Assembly: GCA_039818345.1 (NCBI GenBank)
Contig: JBCBUC010000005.1
Location: 112,359-176,358, forward strand
Direction: 5' to 3'
DNA: 64,000 bases
DNA from: Parvularcula sp039818345
Lineage (GTDB): Bacteria > Pseudomonadota > Alphaproteobacteria > Caulobacterales > Parvularculaceae
Part shown: positions 43,150-52,719 of the stretch, piece after piece
Layout of the letters: each line of letters begins with the position of its first letter
How positions within the stretch are numbered: the stretch's first letter is position 1
Notes under the pieces: model-generated
Told to the model about the DNA's origin: nothing
Seen by the model: the letters and a program-made list of their open reading frames with translations, nothing else
Databases searched by the model: none
Made by a program: the position numbers and the translations under genes

Positions 43150-44270
43150 CCGCAGTGATGGAACGACCAGAGAACCAGAGCACAACGCAGGCGAAGATCG
43201 AACTTGCGGTCGTCGTGCCTTGCTTCAACGAAAACGAGAACGTCGCAGAGCTCCTGAAGCGATTGGATGCAGCGCTGCAAGGCGTTGAGTGGGAAGCCAT
43301 CTTCGTTGATGACGACTCGCCGGACGGCACGGCGAACACGCTTCGTGAGCTTGCGCAGCAGGACCGGCGCGTGCGGGTAATCCAGCGTTTGGGGCGACGC
43401 GGCCTTAGCACCGCGGTTCTTGAAGGCATGATGGCAACGCCTGCGTCATATATCGCTGTTATCGATGCTGATCTTCAGCATGATGAACGTATTTTGAGTG
43501 ATATGCTCAAGAAAGCCAAAGACGGCGCCGATGTGGTCGTGGGTACGCGCTACGCGCAAGGCGGCGGGACGGGTGATTGGGACAAAACGCGGGAAGGCAT
43601 GAGCCGATTTGCAACTAAGCTCGCCAATATCATTCTGCCAACGGAACTTTCTGACCCGATGAGCGGTTTTTTCCTGATCTCACGTCAGACCCTCGAAAGC
43701 TCGATGCGGCAAGTCTCAGGTCAAGGATTTAAGATCCTTCTCGACATTCTCTCCGCGTTGCCGAAGACCGTGAAGGTGGAGGAAGTCTCGTATGTCTTCC
43801 GGTCTCGGCATGCAGGGGAGAGTAAGCTCGATTCCGCGGTGCTCCTGGCCTTCGCTGAAATGCTGCTCGAAAAGACGATCGGAAGGTTCGTGCCTGTTCG
43901 TTTCGTGATGTTTGCGGGCATTGGCGGTCTTGGGCTGATCTTGCACCTGGCAGTGATGTTTGCAGCCATTGAGGGCTTCGCTGCGTCATTTGTTCTGGCG
44001 CAGGCATCCGCAACGGTGGTCGCCATCGCTTTCAACTTCACACTCAACAACACTTTTACGTTCCGTGACCAGCGGCTGAAAGGCTGGCGTTGGCTGAGCG
44101 GGCTGTTGAGCTTTTATGCTGTTTGTGGGCTGGGCGCCGCTGCGAATGTGGGTGTTGCCAATGTCGTCTTTGAGCGCGACTATTCTTGGTGGCTTGCTGC
44201 GATTAGCGGCGTATTGGTCGGTGCGGTCTGGAACTATGCTGTTTCCACCGTCTTCACTTGGAAGAAATAA
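43146..44270 (+). CDS. Polyprenyl-phosphate glycosyltransferase fused to GtrA domain
   Basis: A 374-residue fusion. Residues about 18-240 form a GT2 domain like dolichol-phosphate mannose synthase: VVPCFNENENV, VDDDSPDGT (54-62) and the metal-binding DADLQHDE (107-114), then DPMSGFFLISR. Residues about 245-374 form a GtrA domain with four hydrophobic helices and the motif FNFTLNNTFTFRD, typical of flippase-like proteins for lipid-linked sugars. The GTG start overlaps the GT39 stop codon, so one transcript makes donor synthase, flippase-like domain and transferase. Confidence 0.88.
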   Translation: MTAVMERPENQSTTQAKIELAVVVPCFNENENVAELLKRLDAALQGVEWEAIFVDDDSPDGTANTLRELAQQDRRVRVIQRLGRRGLSTAVLEGMMATPASYIAVIDADLQHDERILSDMLKKAKDGADVVVGTRYAQGGGTGDWDKTREGMSRFATKLANIILPTELSDPMSGFFLISRQTLESSMRQVSGQGFKILLDILSALPKTVKVEEVSYVFRSRHAGESKLDSAVLLAFAEMLLEKTIGRFVPVRFVMFAGIGGLGLILHLAVMFAAIEGFAASFVLAQASATVVAIAFNFTLNNTFTFRDQRLKGWRWLSGLLSFYAVCGLGAAANVGVANVVFERDYSWWLAAISGVLVGAVWNYAVSTVFTWKK

Positions 44271-44373
44271 AGCGCTCCGCTTGGTCTTCGCGGGGCCAAA
44301 GATGAACGTCCTTTTAACCAAAGCGGCAGGAAAGAGGTAAGGCTTCTTGAGGGGCAGGATCGGAGGAACCGTC

Positions 44374-45267
44374 TTGACCAATAATGTTGTTCGCGCCGCA
44401 GCACTTTTGACCTTGCTGGTGATCGCCGCCTGCTCAACGCCGGGTGGAAAAAGGGCGGCTGTTCCAAGCCCGCATGTGAAGGTTGGTGAACCCTATCAAA
44501 TCGGCGGACGGTGGTATTACCCGGCCGTCGATAACGATTATGACAAGGTTGGCTTGGCGTCGTGGTACGGGCCCAACTTCCACGGAAAGCTGACGGCCAA
44601 TGGTGAGATTTTCGACCAAAACCGACTAACCGCGGCGCATCCGACTTTGCCGCTGCCGTCAATTGTTGAGGTCACCAACCAACGAACAGGCAAAAAGATC
44701 CGTGTCCGCGTTAATGACCGTGGCCCATTTGCCCATGACCGGATCCTCGACCTTTCCATGGCTTCCGCGCGCAAGCTTGATACCCTTGATCAGGGCGTTG
44801 CTCCTGTCCGGGTGCGCTATGTCGGTGAGGCCCGTTTGTCCGATGCAATCACGCGGGTTGGTCAGCGGGAACGTGGTCAGTCGCTGGCGTCAAAACCGCC
44901 GAGCCGTCGTTCTCCGTCATCACAGCAGGTCGCCCAGTCTGCCGCGACTTCCACGCCAGAGCCGCAACTCGTTTTCGCCAGCACGGGCACTGTGCCCAAC
45001 AACACATCGACCGTCAGATCGCATAGGGGCAGCACCCTTTACGTGCAGGTGGGCGCCTTTGCATCATCCGTGAATGCCAGCACAGCGGCGTCTCGGTTTG
45101 GCGTCGGCACTCCTGTCTCTGTCGAGCTTGGCACCAGCGCAGGGCGGACGTTAACTTTTGTTCGGCTTGGGCCTTATTCGGACATCATGAACGCGCAAAA
45201 TGGGCTTCAGACTGCTATTGAGTCGGGGTTTGTTGACGCGATGATTGTCCACGAGGTTCTGAATTGA
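44374..45267 (+). CDS. rlpA: RlpA-type septal lipoprotein with SPOR domain
   Basis: The TTG at 44374 has GGAGGA six bases upstream and is a better start than the in-frame TTG at 44347. The 297-residue product has a lipoprotein signal (lipobox IAAC, Cys20). The double-psi beta-barrel (about 60-140) contains GLASWYGPNFHGKLTANGE and RVNDRGPFAHDRILDLS, as in lytic transglycosylase RlpA. A C-terminal SPOR domain (about 222-297) binds denuded glycan strands at the division site. The gene heads the conserved order rlpA-dac-tmk-holB. Confidence 0.93.
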   Translation: MTNNVVRAAALLTLLVIAACSTPGGKRAAVPSPHVKVGEPYQIGGRWYYPAVDNDYDKVGLASWYGPNFHGKLTANGEIFDQNRLTAAHPTLPLPSIVEVTNQRTGKKIRVRVNDRGPFAHDRILDLSMASARKLDTLDQGVAPVRVRYVGEARLSDAITRVGQRERGQSLASKPPSRRSPSSQQVAQSAATSTPEPQLVFASTGTVPNNTSTVRSHRGSTLYVQVGAFASSVNASTAASRFGVGTPVSVELGTSAGRTLTFVRLGPYSDIMNAQNGLQTAIESGFVDAMIVHEVLN

Positions 45268-46427
45268 CGCTGCGCCCACTGCGCTCTGCGCTTTGTTTTT
45301 TGATCGCCGCCACGGCCGGCACGGTGGCCAAGACATCGGCTGCGGATCTCATTGAGACTCGCGCGACCCATGCGGCCATCATGGATGTATCCACCGGTGA
45401 TCTTCTTTTTGGCAAGAAGGCCGACATCCCCGTGCCGCCTGCGTCGATGTCAAAGCTGATGACTGTGGCCGTTGTCCTCGATCTCATTGAGCAAGGCCGA
45501 TTAAGCAACAACACGCCATTCTCGGTGTCGGAAAAGGCGTGGCGGACCGGCGGCTCAAAGATGTTTGTGCTGGTCGACACCGAGATTGAGTTGATCGACC
45601 TTCTCAAAGGGATCGTTGTTCTATCCGGCAATGATGCGTGCATTGTGGTGGCTGAAAACATCGCGGGGAGTGAGGAGGCCTTTGCTGAACTCATGAACGC
45701 GCGCGCGCAAGCATGGGGACTAACGGAATCGTCCTTTGGTAACCCAACAGGTCTTCCGCACCCTGATCAACGTATGAGCATGCGCGACCTGGCCCGGCTT
45801 TCGCGGCATATTTGGACGACCTACCCTGAATACCGCTTTCTCTTTTCAATCGACGAGTTCACGTGGTCAGGGATCACCCAATTGAACCGCAATCCGCTGA
45901 TTGGCGGCTTTCCTGGCGCGCGCGGCATGAAGACCGGACACACGGACGAAGCAGGCTTTGGTGTCGTCGGGCTGGCCGAACAAAATGGAGTGGCTCGCAT
46001 CGCCGTCGTCTCTGGCCTTGAGACAGATGAGGCCCGCCGCAAAGCCGGCATTGATCTCATGGAAGAAGCCTTTGAGGCGTTCGCTTCGGGAGAATTCTTC
46101 AGTGCAGGCGATATCGTCGGTGAAGCGACGGTGTTCGCCGGTAAAGCGGAGAGCGTGCCGCTAGAGATTGACCAGGATGTGATCTTTACACGTCACAAGA
46201 AAATTTTAGCTGCGGCTGAAGCTGAGCTCATTTACGACGGTCCCTTGCGTGCGCCTGTCATGCGCGGTGAGCAGGTCGCGATTTTGCGGTTGTCGCTTCC
46301 GGGTGAAGAGGTGAGAGAGTACCCTCTTTATACCGCTGATCGTGTCAAAGGCCTCGGTTTTTTTGAGAAGATTGGCCTTGGATTCCAGGCTCTCTTCACG
46401 CCTCCCGATGAGAGGGCGGGCCGGTGA
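45264..46427 (+). CDS. D-alanyl-D-alanine carboxypeptidase (PBP5/6 type)
   Basis: Removes the terminal D-Ala from peptidoglycan stem peptides in the periplasm. A signal peptide covers about residues 1-26. The serine peptidase S11 motifs are complete: SMSK (Ser61, Lys64), SGN (121-123) and KTG (223-225 in GMKTGHT). The C-terminal beta-rich domain (about 270-387) ends in a helix with aromatic residues (FFEKIGLGFQALF), an amphipathic membrane anchor. The TTG start overlaps rlpA by four bases. The group is often called DacF or DacC, but I do not fix the symbol. Confidence 0.93.
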   Translation: MTLRPLRSALCFLIAATAGTVAKTSAADLIETRATHAAIMDVSTGDLLFGKKADIPVPPASMSKLMTVAVVLDLIEQGRLSNNTPFSVSEKAWRTGGSKMFVLVDTEIELIDLLKGIVVLSGNDACIVVAENIAGSEEAFAELMNARAQAWGLTESSFGNPTGLPHPDQRMSMRDLARLSRHIWTTYPEYRFLFSIDEFTWSGITQLNRNPLIGGFPGARGMKTGHTDEAGFGVVGLAEQNGVARIAVVSGLETDEARRKAGIDLMEEAFEAFASGEFFSAGDIVGEATVFAGKAESVPLEIDQDVIFTRHKKILAAAEAELIYDGPLRAPVMRGEQVAILRLSLPGEEVREYPLYTADRVKGLGFFEKIGLGFQALFTPPDERAGR

Positions 46428-47071
46428 CGTTCATCACCTTTGAGGGACCAGAGGGGGCGGGCAAAAGCACCCAAGTAAAACGCCTTGCCTTGGCCCTCAA
46501 AGATGTTGGTCACGCGGTCACCGCCACGAGAGAACCCGGCGGTACGCGTGAGGCTGAGGCCTTGAGGTCTCTCTTGTTAGCGCCGGAGCATCGGTGGTCG
46601 CCCCTATCTGAGGCCTTGTTGATGAACGCTGCGCGCGACTGCCATGTCGAGGGCGTGATCGAGCCCGCTCTTTTCCGCGGCGATGTCGTCCTTTGCGATC
46701 GCTTCTTTGATTCGACCGAGGCCTATCAAGGCGGTGAGGACGGCATGTCAGCTGAGCTCCTTTCGGACTTGAGGATAAACGCAGCAAGGTGCGAGCCGGA
46801 TCTGACCTTGATCCTCGACCTCTCGGCCCGTGAGGGTCTTGCGCGAGCAGAGGCGCGGGGCGCCGCCGATCGCTTTGAGGCCAAAGGGCTCAAGTTTCAC
46901 GAGAAAGTGCGCGCGCGTTTCCTCTCCATTGCGGAGCGGGAGCCTGAACGCTGCGTTGTGATTGATGCCCGTCCCAGCGTCGATGATGTGACGATTGCCA
47001 TCCAATCAGCTGTTTCAGCGCGCCTACCAGGTCTGCTAGACCAAAAGGATGACCCAACTTCCTCCTCCTGA
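46424..47071 (+). CDS. tmk: Thymidylate kinase
   Basis: Phosphorylates dTMP to dTDP. The 215-residue protein has the P-loop GPEGAGKST (8-16), the DRY-like CDRFFDSTEAYQG near 90 and the LID region RGAADRFEAKGLKFHEKVRARF. The GTG start overlaps the carboxypeptidase stop by four bases, and the end overlaps holB by 23 bases. Position between dac and holB is the usual alphaproteobacterial order. Confidence 0.95.
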   Translation: MTFITFEGPEGAGKSTQVKRLALALKDVGHAVTATREPGGTREAEALRSLLLAPEHRWSPLSEALLMNAARDCHVEGVIEPALFRGDVVLCDRFFDSTEAYQGGEDGMSAELLSDLRINAARCEPDLTLILDLSAREGLARAEARGAADRFEAKGLKFHEKVRARFLSIAEREPERCVVIDARPSVDDVTIAIQSAVSARLPGLLDQKDDPTSSS

Positions 47072-48023
47072 CACCGCCACCGAGTTTTTGGCGGCGCCGT
47101 CGACGTTGCTTTCGGTTGAACGATATCTCGAGCGGGACGCGATGGAAGGCGGGTTCGTCCTGGTCGGACCGCAAGCACAAGGGAAGGCGACGCTAGCCTA
47201 TATGTTGGCAGCGACGCTTCTCAGCGGCGGCAGGCGGCTTGGCGAGAGCGATGACAAGGTGCGGAGCCTGATCACCGCTGGCGCGCACCCTGATCTTCAT
47301 GTTTTGGAGCGTACTGAAAATGAAAAAACTGGAAAGTTGCGCGACGAAATCGATGTCGCGGCGGCGCGAAAGGTGATCGAAGGTCTTCATAAAACGTCGA
47401 TCAGTGGACGTATGGTGGTAATCGTTGATCTCGCCGACGAGTTACGGCGGGAAGCGGCCAACAGCCTGCTGAAGATTTTAGAAGAACCGCCCAAAGGCGC
47501 TGTGCTTTTGCTACTAAGCCAGTCGACATCCCGTCTCTTGCCGACCTTAACCAGCCGATGCCGCCGTCTTGTTCTTTCGCGTGTTGCCGAGGAACCACTC
47601 GCCGCATGGCTCCGCACAAAGACGGAGCTGTCGCAAGAGGAGGCGACGCAAATCGCGGCTGCATCGGGCGGCGCCCCTGGTCACGCGTTGCGCCTTGCTT
47701 TGGGCGAGGGGCAGGAGGCGTTAGCGATAGCCGATCGTTGGCTTCGAGCAGTTCTTGGTAAGGACGATCTGGTTGCGGTCTCAAGGGAGTTCTCAGGGAA
47801 GGCCGCCGAGGACAAGCGGGCGGAGGCAACAGATCTGATTTTAGGCCGCTTACGCAAGGGCGCGATGGCAAACGACCTAACCAGCGACGTCATGGCATCA
47901 AGGATCGCCGCTTATGAAGCGGCGCAACAGACATTCGCTGCACAAGGTACGGCGGATCCTGCGCAAACGGCCTATATCGCTGGTCTTGCGGTGCGCGATG
48001 CCCTCCACAAAGGTGCGGCTTGA
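47049..48023 (+). CDS. holB: DNA polymerase III subunit delta'
   Basis: The delta' subunit is the non-catalytic AAA+ member of the clamp loader. The 324-residue protein begins in the tmk gene (ATG 47049). The P-loop-like GPQAQGKAT is altered from the strict Walker A, which is normal for delta'. The AAA+ segment DLADELRREAANSLLKILEEPP near 120-143 and LTSRCRRLVL (SRC motif, 170s) are diagnostic. I see no CXXC zinc cluster. In related genomes metG often follows; here tatD does. Confidence 0.92.
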   Translation: MTQLPPPDTATEFLAAPSTLLSVERYLERDAMEGGFVLVGPQAQGKATLAYMLAATLLSGGRRLGESDDKVRSLITAGAHPDLHVLERTENEKTGKLRDEIDVAAARKVIEGLHKTSISGRMVVIVDLADELRREAANSLLKILEEPPKGAVLLLLSQSTSRLLPTLTSRCRRLVLSRVAEEPLAAWLRTKTELSQEEATQIAAASGGAPGHALRLALGEGQEALAIADRWLRAVLGKDDLVAVSREFSGKAAEDKRAEATDLILGRLRKGAMANDLTSDVMASRIAAYEAAQQTFAAQGTADPAQTAYIAGLAVRDALHKGAA

Positions 48024-48802
48024 TGTTTGTCGACAGTCACGTGAACTTGCATGGCGAGCGTTACGCAGACGACCTGCCTGCCGTTTTACAGCGTGCAGAG
48101 GAAGCCAATGTCGGCGCAATGCTGTTGATATCGGACAGGCTTGAGAGCATCCCTGAAATCGCCGAGATTTCTGCACGCTCAGGCCTTTTTTCCCGTTCTG
48201 TCGGGGTGCATCCACATCACGCCAAAGACCACCGCGATTTAACAGCCGCGGCTCTCGTTGATCTTGCAGCACCCGAGGATGTTGTTGGTATCGGAGAATG
48301 CGGACTTGATTTCCATTATGGATATTCATCCGAAGACGATCAATGCGCAGTCTTCTCAGCACATATCGAGGCCTCACAAGCAACGGGACTGCCGCTGATT
48401 GTTCATACCCGCGAGGCGGACGAATTGATGCGGCGTATGCTGTTAGATGCCTTTCAGGAAAAGGCGTTTCCGTTGCTTCTTCATTGTTACACGAGTGGTC
48501 GAGATCTGATGGAAGAGGGGTTACGTATGGGCGGCTATGTCGCCTTTTCGGGCATCATCACCTTCAAGAAGGCTGATGACGTTCGGGCCCTGGCGAAGGA
48601 CGTACCGCTCGATCGCTTATTGATTGAAACGGACTGCCCATTTTTGGCGCCAGCCCCTCACCGTGGAAAGCGCAACGAGCCAGCCTATGTCCCCTTAGTG
48701 GCAGAGAAACTGGCTGAGCTAAAGGGGGAGACGTTGAGCGTGATCGAAGAGGCGACAACGGAGAATTTCTTCCGATTGTTCGATAAGGCACCGCGTCCAT
48801 GA
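48023..48802 (+). CDS. tatD: TatD-family metal-dependent hydrolase
   Basis: A TIM-barrel metal-dependent nuclease/hydrolase (259 residues). ATG 48023 overlaps the last base of holB. Family segments are present: GVHPHHAKD near 60-68, GIGECGLDFHY near 90-100, PLIVHTREAD, LLHCYTSG and ETDCPFLAPAPHRGKRNEPA. The N-terminal metal motif reads DSHVNLH, so the second His of the usual HxH is Asn. The role is probably DNA or 3'-end repair processing; despite the name it is not part of Tat export. Confidence 0.92.
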   Translation: MFVDSHVNLHGERYADDLPAVLQRAEEANVGAMLLISDRLESIPEIAEISARSGLFSRSVGVHPHHAKDHRDLTAAALVDLAAPEDVVGIGECGLDFHYGYSSEDDQCAVFSAHIEASQATGLPLIVHTREADELMRRMLLDAFQEKAFPLLLHCYTSGRDLMEEGLRMGGYVAFSGIITFKKADDVRALAKDVPLDRLLIETDCPFLAPAPHRGKRNEPAYVPLVAEKLAELKGETLSVIEEATTENFFRLFDKAPRP

Positions 48803-49632
48803 AGTTGCGAGCGATCATACTCGGTTGCGGCTCATCGGGTGGTGTCCCCCGCATTGGCGGTCCGGATGGGCGAGGCGACTGGGGAAAATGTGACCCAGAC
48901 GAGCCAAAAAATTTCCGTTCACGGTGTTCGCTTGCGGTACAGCGTGCTGATGAAAATGGATCGTTTGAAGGTCGTCTGACCACGCTGTTGGTCGACACCT
49001 CGCCTGACATGCGCTTGCAACTGATCCAGAACGGTATCGAGAACCTCGACGCGGTTGCGATCACCCACGACCATGCTGATCAAACCCACGGGATTGACGA
49101 TCTTCGGGTTGTGGCCATCAAGAACATGGCACGGGTGAAAGTCTACTTAGGCGATGATACTGCACCGCATCTTATACCGCGGTTTCGCTACTGCTTTGAG
49201 CAAGCAGAGGGAAGCCCCTATCCAGCTGTCCTTGAGCGCCATGATATGCCCCCACCAGGCATCACGTTTGAGATTGATGGTCCAACCGGGACTATTCCGA
49301 TTACGCCCTTTATGCAAAAGCATGGTGCGGTGCCATCCCTTGGTTTTCGATTTGGTTCCATCGCTTATTCACCAGACTTGAATGATTTGGAGACGGAAAG
49401 CTGGCCTATCGTCGATGGGGTTGAGACGTGGATTATCGATGCCCTTCAATACCGCCCGCATGGAAGCCATCTTCATCTTGAAAAGACGCTCGACTTTATT
49501 GAACGCGCAGGATGTCAGCACGGGATCCTGACGAACCTTCATGTGGTGATGGACTATCAGACAGTCCGACAGGAAACGCCTCCGCACATTGAGCCCGCCT
49601 ATGATGGTCTGATCGTTGAAGGTGAGGCTTAA
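48799..49632 (+). CDS. MBL-fold metallo-hydrolase (PhnP-like)
   Basis: A 277-residue metallo-beta-lactamase-fold protein of the PhnP-like group, often encoded after tatD in alphaproteobacteria. The N-terminal ILGCGSSGGVPRIGGPDGRGDWGKC matches that group (quoted in part: LGCGSSGGVPRIGG). The metal motif is HDHAD with His90, His92, Asp94 and another His97; the usual His after Asp is Gln95 here. Substrate unknown, perhaps a cyclic phosphodiester. ATG overlaps tatD by four bases. Confidence 0.88.
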   Translation: MKLRAIILGCGSSGGVPRIGGPDGRGDWGKCDPDEPKNFRSRCSLAVQRADENGSFEGRLTTLLVDTSPDMRLQLIQNGIENLDAVAITHDHADQTHGIDDLRVVAIKNMARVKVYLGDDTAPHLIPRFRYCFEQAEGSPYPAVLERHDMPPPGITFEIDGPTGTIPITPFMQKHGAVPSLGFRFGSIAYSPDLNDLETESWPIVDGVETWIIDALQYRPHGSHLHLEKTLDFIERAGCQHGILTNLHVVMDYQTVRQETPPHIEPAYDGLIVEGEA

Positions 49633-49730
49633 CAGGTTTGGCCATACGATCAGGCCAGTACAACCTTGTTTTCGCATGAAGAGACAGAACGCAATGCCTT
49701 TTGTCGGCCGCATTAACCTCAAAGAATTTA

Positions 49731-49748
49731 GATCAATACTTCTTGATC
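49731..49748. promoter_or_regulatory. 18-bp dyad GATCAA-N6-TTGATC upstream of the kinase gene
   Basis: A perfect 6-bp inverted repeat spaced by six bases lies about 65 bases upstream of the kinase start, in a 181-base gap. It has the size of a regulator-binding site. The repeat is seen directly; the binding role is speculative, as such repeats also occur by chance. Confidence 0.25.
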
Positions 49749-49813
49749 GACTCAATGCCCAATCAATGTCGAGTTGCTAGTTTTTCTTCAACGAGTGAGC
49801 GCTGGGTGCAGTT

Positions 49814-52501
49814 GTGAGCCTTAACACCAAAGTCTTTTGGGCCATGGCGACCCTGTGCCTATCACTTTGCGGTGTGATATGGTTTGCCCTAAACGTTGTC
49901 GTGGGTGGCGGGTTTCAGCAGCTCGAAAACAAGGAAGCTGAGCGGGAACTCACAAGCCTCAAACACGCGTTTGATGCGCGGCTCTACTACATCAATAACT
50001 TCCTCTACGAATACGGCGAGTGGGACTTGCCCCACAACTATCTTGCTGGCCGTTCTGACGAAAACTTCCTCGAACCCTGGCTTCACGACAGCTTGCTCTT
50101 TGCAGAGATTAGTTTCCTTGCGTATTTTTCACAAGGTGAAGTCAAAATCGGAGGGGCAGTTGATCTTGCGACCGAAGAAAAGATTAGTTTGGAGGAGTAT
50201 TTTGATATCAATGATCCGGTCTGGTCGCTTGCTCTCGAAAACCTCAGTCCTGAATTCGTCGATCAAGGAATAGCGAACACTGACGATGGGTTGGTGGCGT
50301 ATGGGGTCATACCTGTCAAAAAGACTGATCTGAGCGGTGACTTTGTCGGTCACATCATCGTCGGTCGGTACATCTGCCAGGGATTTGTGGATAGCCTCAA
50401 CGCGATTACTGGATCAAAGATTACCTTCACGGCTGGAGAGGCAATTGTTGCAAGGGATCTTTTCAGCTTCGTTGACGAGCGCGCTGAACGCAGTGTCGAA
50501 GGTGTCGCGCAGATTGAAAAGGATGACGAAGCCATCGTGATCAGCGGCGCGATTTTATCAGAAGACGGAATTCCGATCCTCACCATCACGGCGTCGCGGG
50601 ATCGGTCGACTTGGCAACTCGGACAGCAGGTGATTTTTGCCACCGTCAGTATCGTGATGGGTATCCTGACGATTGCTCTGATGGCCGCAAGCAAATATCT
50701 TTCTGAAAATTTTGTCAAACCGATTGAAAAACTATCACTGGCAATGACCAATGAAGAGCGATCTGGTCTTTTGGTGGAGACGAAATTGCTGGGCCGCGGC
50801 GATGAGATTGGCACCCTTTATCGCCGGTTCGGTAATCTCTTGTATCATAACGAGCAGCATACGGCGAAACTTAATACAGCCCTCGAAATGGCTGAAAAGG
50901 CAGGCCAAGCCAAGTCCCATTTTCTTGCCAATATGAGCCATGAAATCAGAACACCGATGAATGGTATTCTGGGAATGGCTGAATTGCTCCAGCAAACACC
51001 GTTATCGGACAAACAGACGGTGATCGCCAACACGATATCATCATCGAGCGATGCATTGCTGACGATCATCAACGATATTCTTGATTATTCCAAGATCGAG
51101 GCGGGGCAACTCGCGATCGACGAACACAGCTTTTCCTTACGCGATGTTGTGTTTGAGGTTGCTGCGCTGTTGGCGGTGACGGCAGAGAGCCAGGGTATTC
51201 GCTTGATGGTGCGTTATCAGCCCGACTTACCCGGTGAACTCGTCGGCGATTCAGTGCGTATACGTCAGGCCCTGATCAACTTGGCGGGTAATGCGGTCAA
51301 GTTCACGAAGGAAGGTCAGGTCACGATCAGCGTCGTGGGGGACATTCAAAACAGTCGGGCTCACGTGGCAATCAAGGTTGAGGACACTGGGATTGGCATT
51401 CCAGAGGACAAGATAGAGCACATCTTCGACAAATTTGTCCAAGCGGAGTCCACGACCACCCGTCGCTTTGGGGGCTCGGGATTGGGGCTCTCCATCACCA
51501 GCAGTTTGATCGAGGCAATGGATGGGACACTCAAAGTGCATTCCGTTGTCGGAGAAGGTTCGCGGTTCACGGTCGGCCTCAATTTACCGGTTGCTGATGA
51601 TCAAAATCTGGTGGCACCAGAGGCGGGCTGTTTAAACGGACAGCCAACAGTCGTGGTGACCGACAATATATTCAAAAAAGCAGCTTTGGAGGAACAGCTG
51701 GCCTATTGGGGCACGGATGCGGTCGTCGTGGCCACCCTGAACGATGCCATGACCGTCCTCCGCCGCGTCACCGAGCACGAAACAGAAAAACCGCTCCTCA
51801 TCGTCGATGAACATGCGATGGATGGAGGAGGGCTTGGTTCGATCAAAGATCTTCAGCGGGAGGTCCAGTGTGGCCTCCATGTGATCGCCATTTGTTCGAG
51901 TGCATTTGCTGGCTTTGACGAGTCAAACGAGGAGCGATTCGATATCGACGTCGTGCACAAACCTGTTCGGCCCGATAACCTCCTTCTGGCGATCACGTCA
52001 CTGGTTGCAGGTGAGCGTAACAATCAGCTTCGAACGCTCGTCGATGATGCGCATTCTGTTACTGCAGCCGAGGCCACTCAGCCTCTCCTGATCGATCGGC
52101 CAGGCCGGTTGTTGGTAGCCGAAGACAACCAAGTGAACCGTATGGTCCTTCAACAGATGATTGATGCGGATCGTTATGAGGTCGATTTCGCCGAGGATGG
52201 CGAGCAGGCCTGTCGGATGGTTCGTGAGCAGAACTACGATATGATCTTAATGGATATTTCCATGCCGAACATGGATGGTTTCGAGGCGATGAGGGTCATC
52301 AGGGCCCATCATAAAGCTGTAGGCGCACAGCCGATACCGATTGTCGCTTTTACGGCGCATGCACTCCAGTCAGATGCAGATCGCTTCATTGAAGAAGGCT
52401 TTGACGATTACATCACCAAGCCGGTCAAAAAAGCGACACTCGACCAGACGCTTGAAACCTGGATAGCGAAGACGGACGAAAACGAAGCGCACGTCATCTG
52501 A
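49814..52501 (+). CDS. CHASE4 hybrid sensor histidine kinase
   Basis: An 895-residue inner-membrane sensor. Helices at about 7-29 and 276-300 enclose a periplasmic CHASE4 domain with the LYEYGEWD signature near residue 68. A HAMP-like segment follows. The HisKA site is FLANMSHEIRTPMNG with His376. The ATPase has NAVKFTKEG, DTGIGIPEDK and FGGSGLGLSI. A degenerate receiver (about 610-730, lacking a strong acidic pair) and a typical receiver (Asp814 in MDISMPNMDG, Lys in ITKPVKK) follow. No separate response regulator gene is near, so output may use a phosphotransfer protein elsewhere. GTG start. Confidence 0.9.
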   Translation: MSLNTKVFWAMATLCLSLCGVIWFALNVVVGGGFQQLENKEAERELTSLKHAFDARLYYINNFLYEYGEWDLPHNYLAGRSDENFLEPWLHDSLLFAEISFLAYFSQGEVKIGGAVDLATEEKISLEEYFDINDPVWSLALENLSPEFVDQGIANTDDGLVAYGVIPVKKTDLSGDFVGHIIVGRYICQGFVDSLNAITGSKITFTAGEAIVARDLFSFVDERAERSVEGVAQIEKDDEAIVISGAILSEDGIPILTITASRDRSTWQLGQQVIFATVSIVMGILTIALMAASKYLSENFVKPIEKLSLAMTNEERSGLLVETKLLGRGDEIGTLYRRFGNLLYHNEQHTAKLNTALEMAEKAGQAKSHFLANMSHEIRTPMNGILGMAELLQQTPLSDKQTVIANTISSSSDALLTIINDILDYSKIEAGQLAIDEHSFSLRDVVFEVAALLAVTAESQGIRLMVRYQPDLPGELVGDSVRIRQALINLAGNAVKFTKEGQVTISVVGDIQNSRAHVAIKVEDTGIGIPEDKIEHIFDKFVQAESTTTRRFGGSGLGLSITSSLIEAMDGTLKVHSVVGEGSRFTVGLNLPVADDQNLVAPEAGCLNGQPTVVVTDNIFKKAALEEQLAYWGTDAVVVATLNDAMTVLRRVTEHETEKPLLIVDEHAMDGGGLGSIKDLQREVQCGLHVIAICSSAFAGFDESNEERFDIDVVHKPVRPDNLLLAITSLVAGERNNQLRTLVDDAHSVTAAEATQPLLIDRPGRLLVAEDNQVNRMVLQQMIDADRYEVDFAEDGEQACRMVREQNYDMILMDISMPNMDGFEAMRVIRAHHKAVGAQPIPIVAFTAHALQSDADRFIEEGFDDYITKPVKKATLDQTLETWIAKTDENEAHVI

Positions 52502-52719
52502 CCGAAAAAGCGTTACTCTTCAGCGGCTCAAAGCGATGAAGATCGCATCACGCTGCACCTCATAAAAAATTGCGACAACACTTATTGTGCTCTTTGCCGG
52601 CTGAACGCTTCGCTCTTTGACGAGAGCACAAACTTGGCTTTCGCGTAGCGGACTCAGTCGATATCTAAGGCCTCGTAGCCAAGACGTGACAAGGTGAAAG
52701 ATCATCTTGAATCTGCAAA

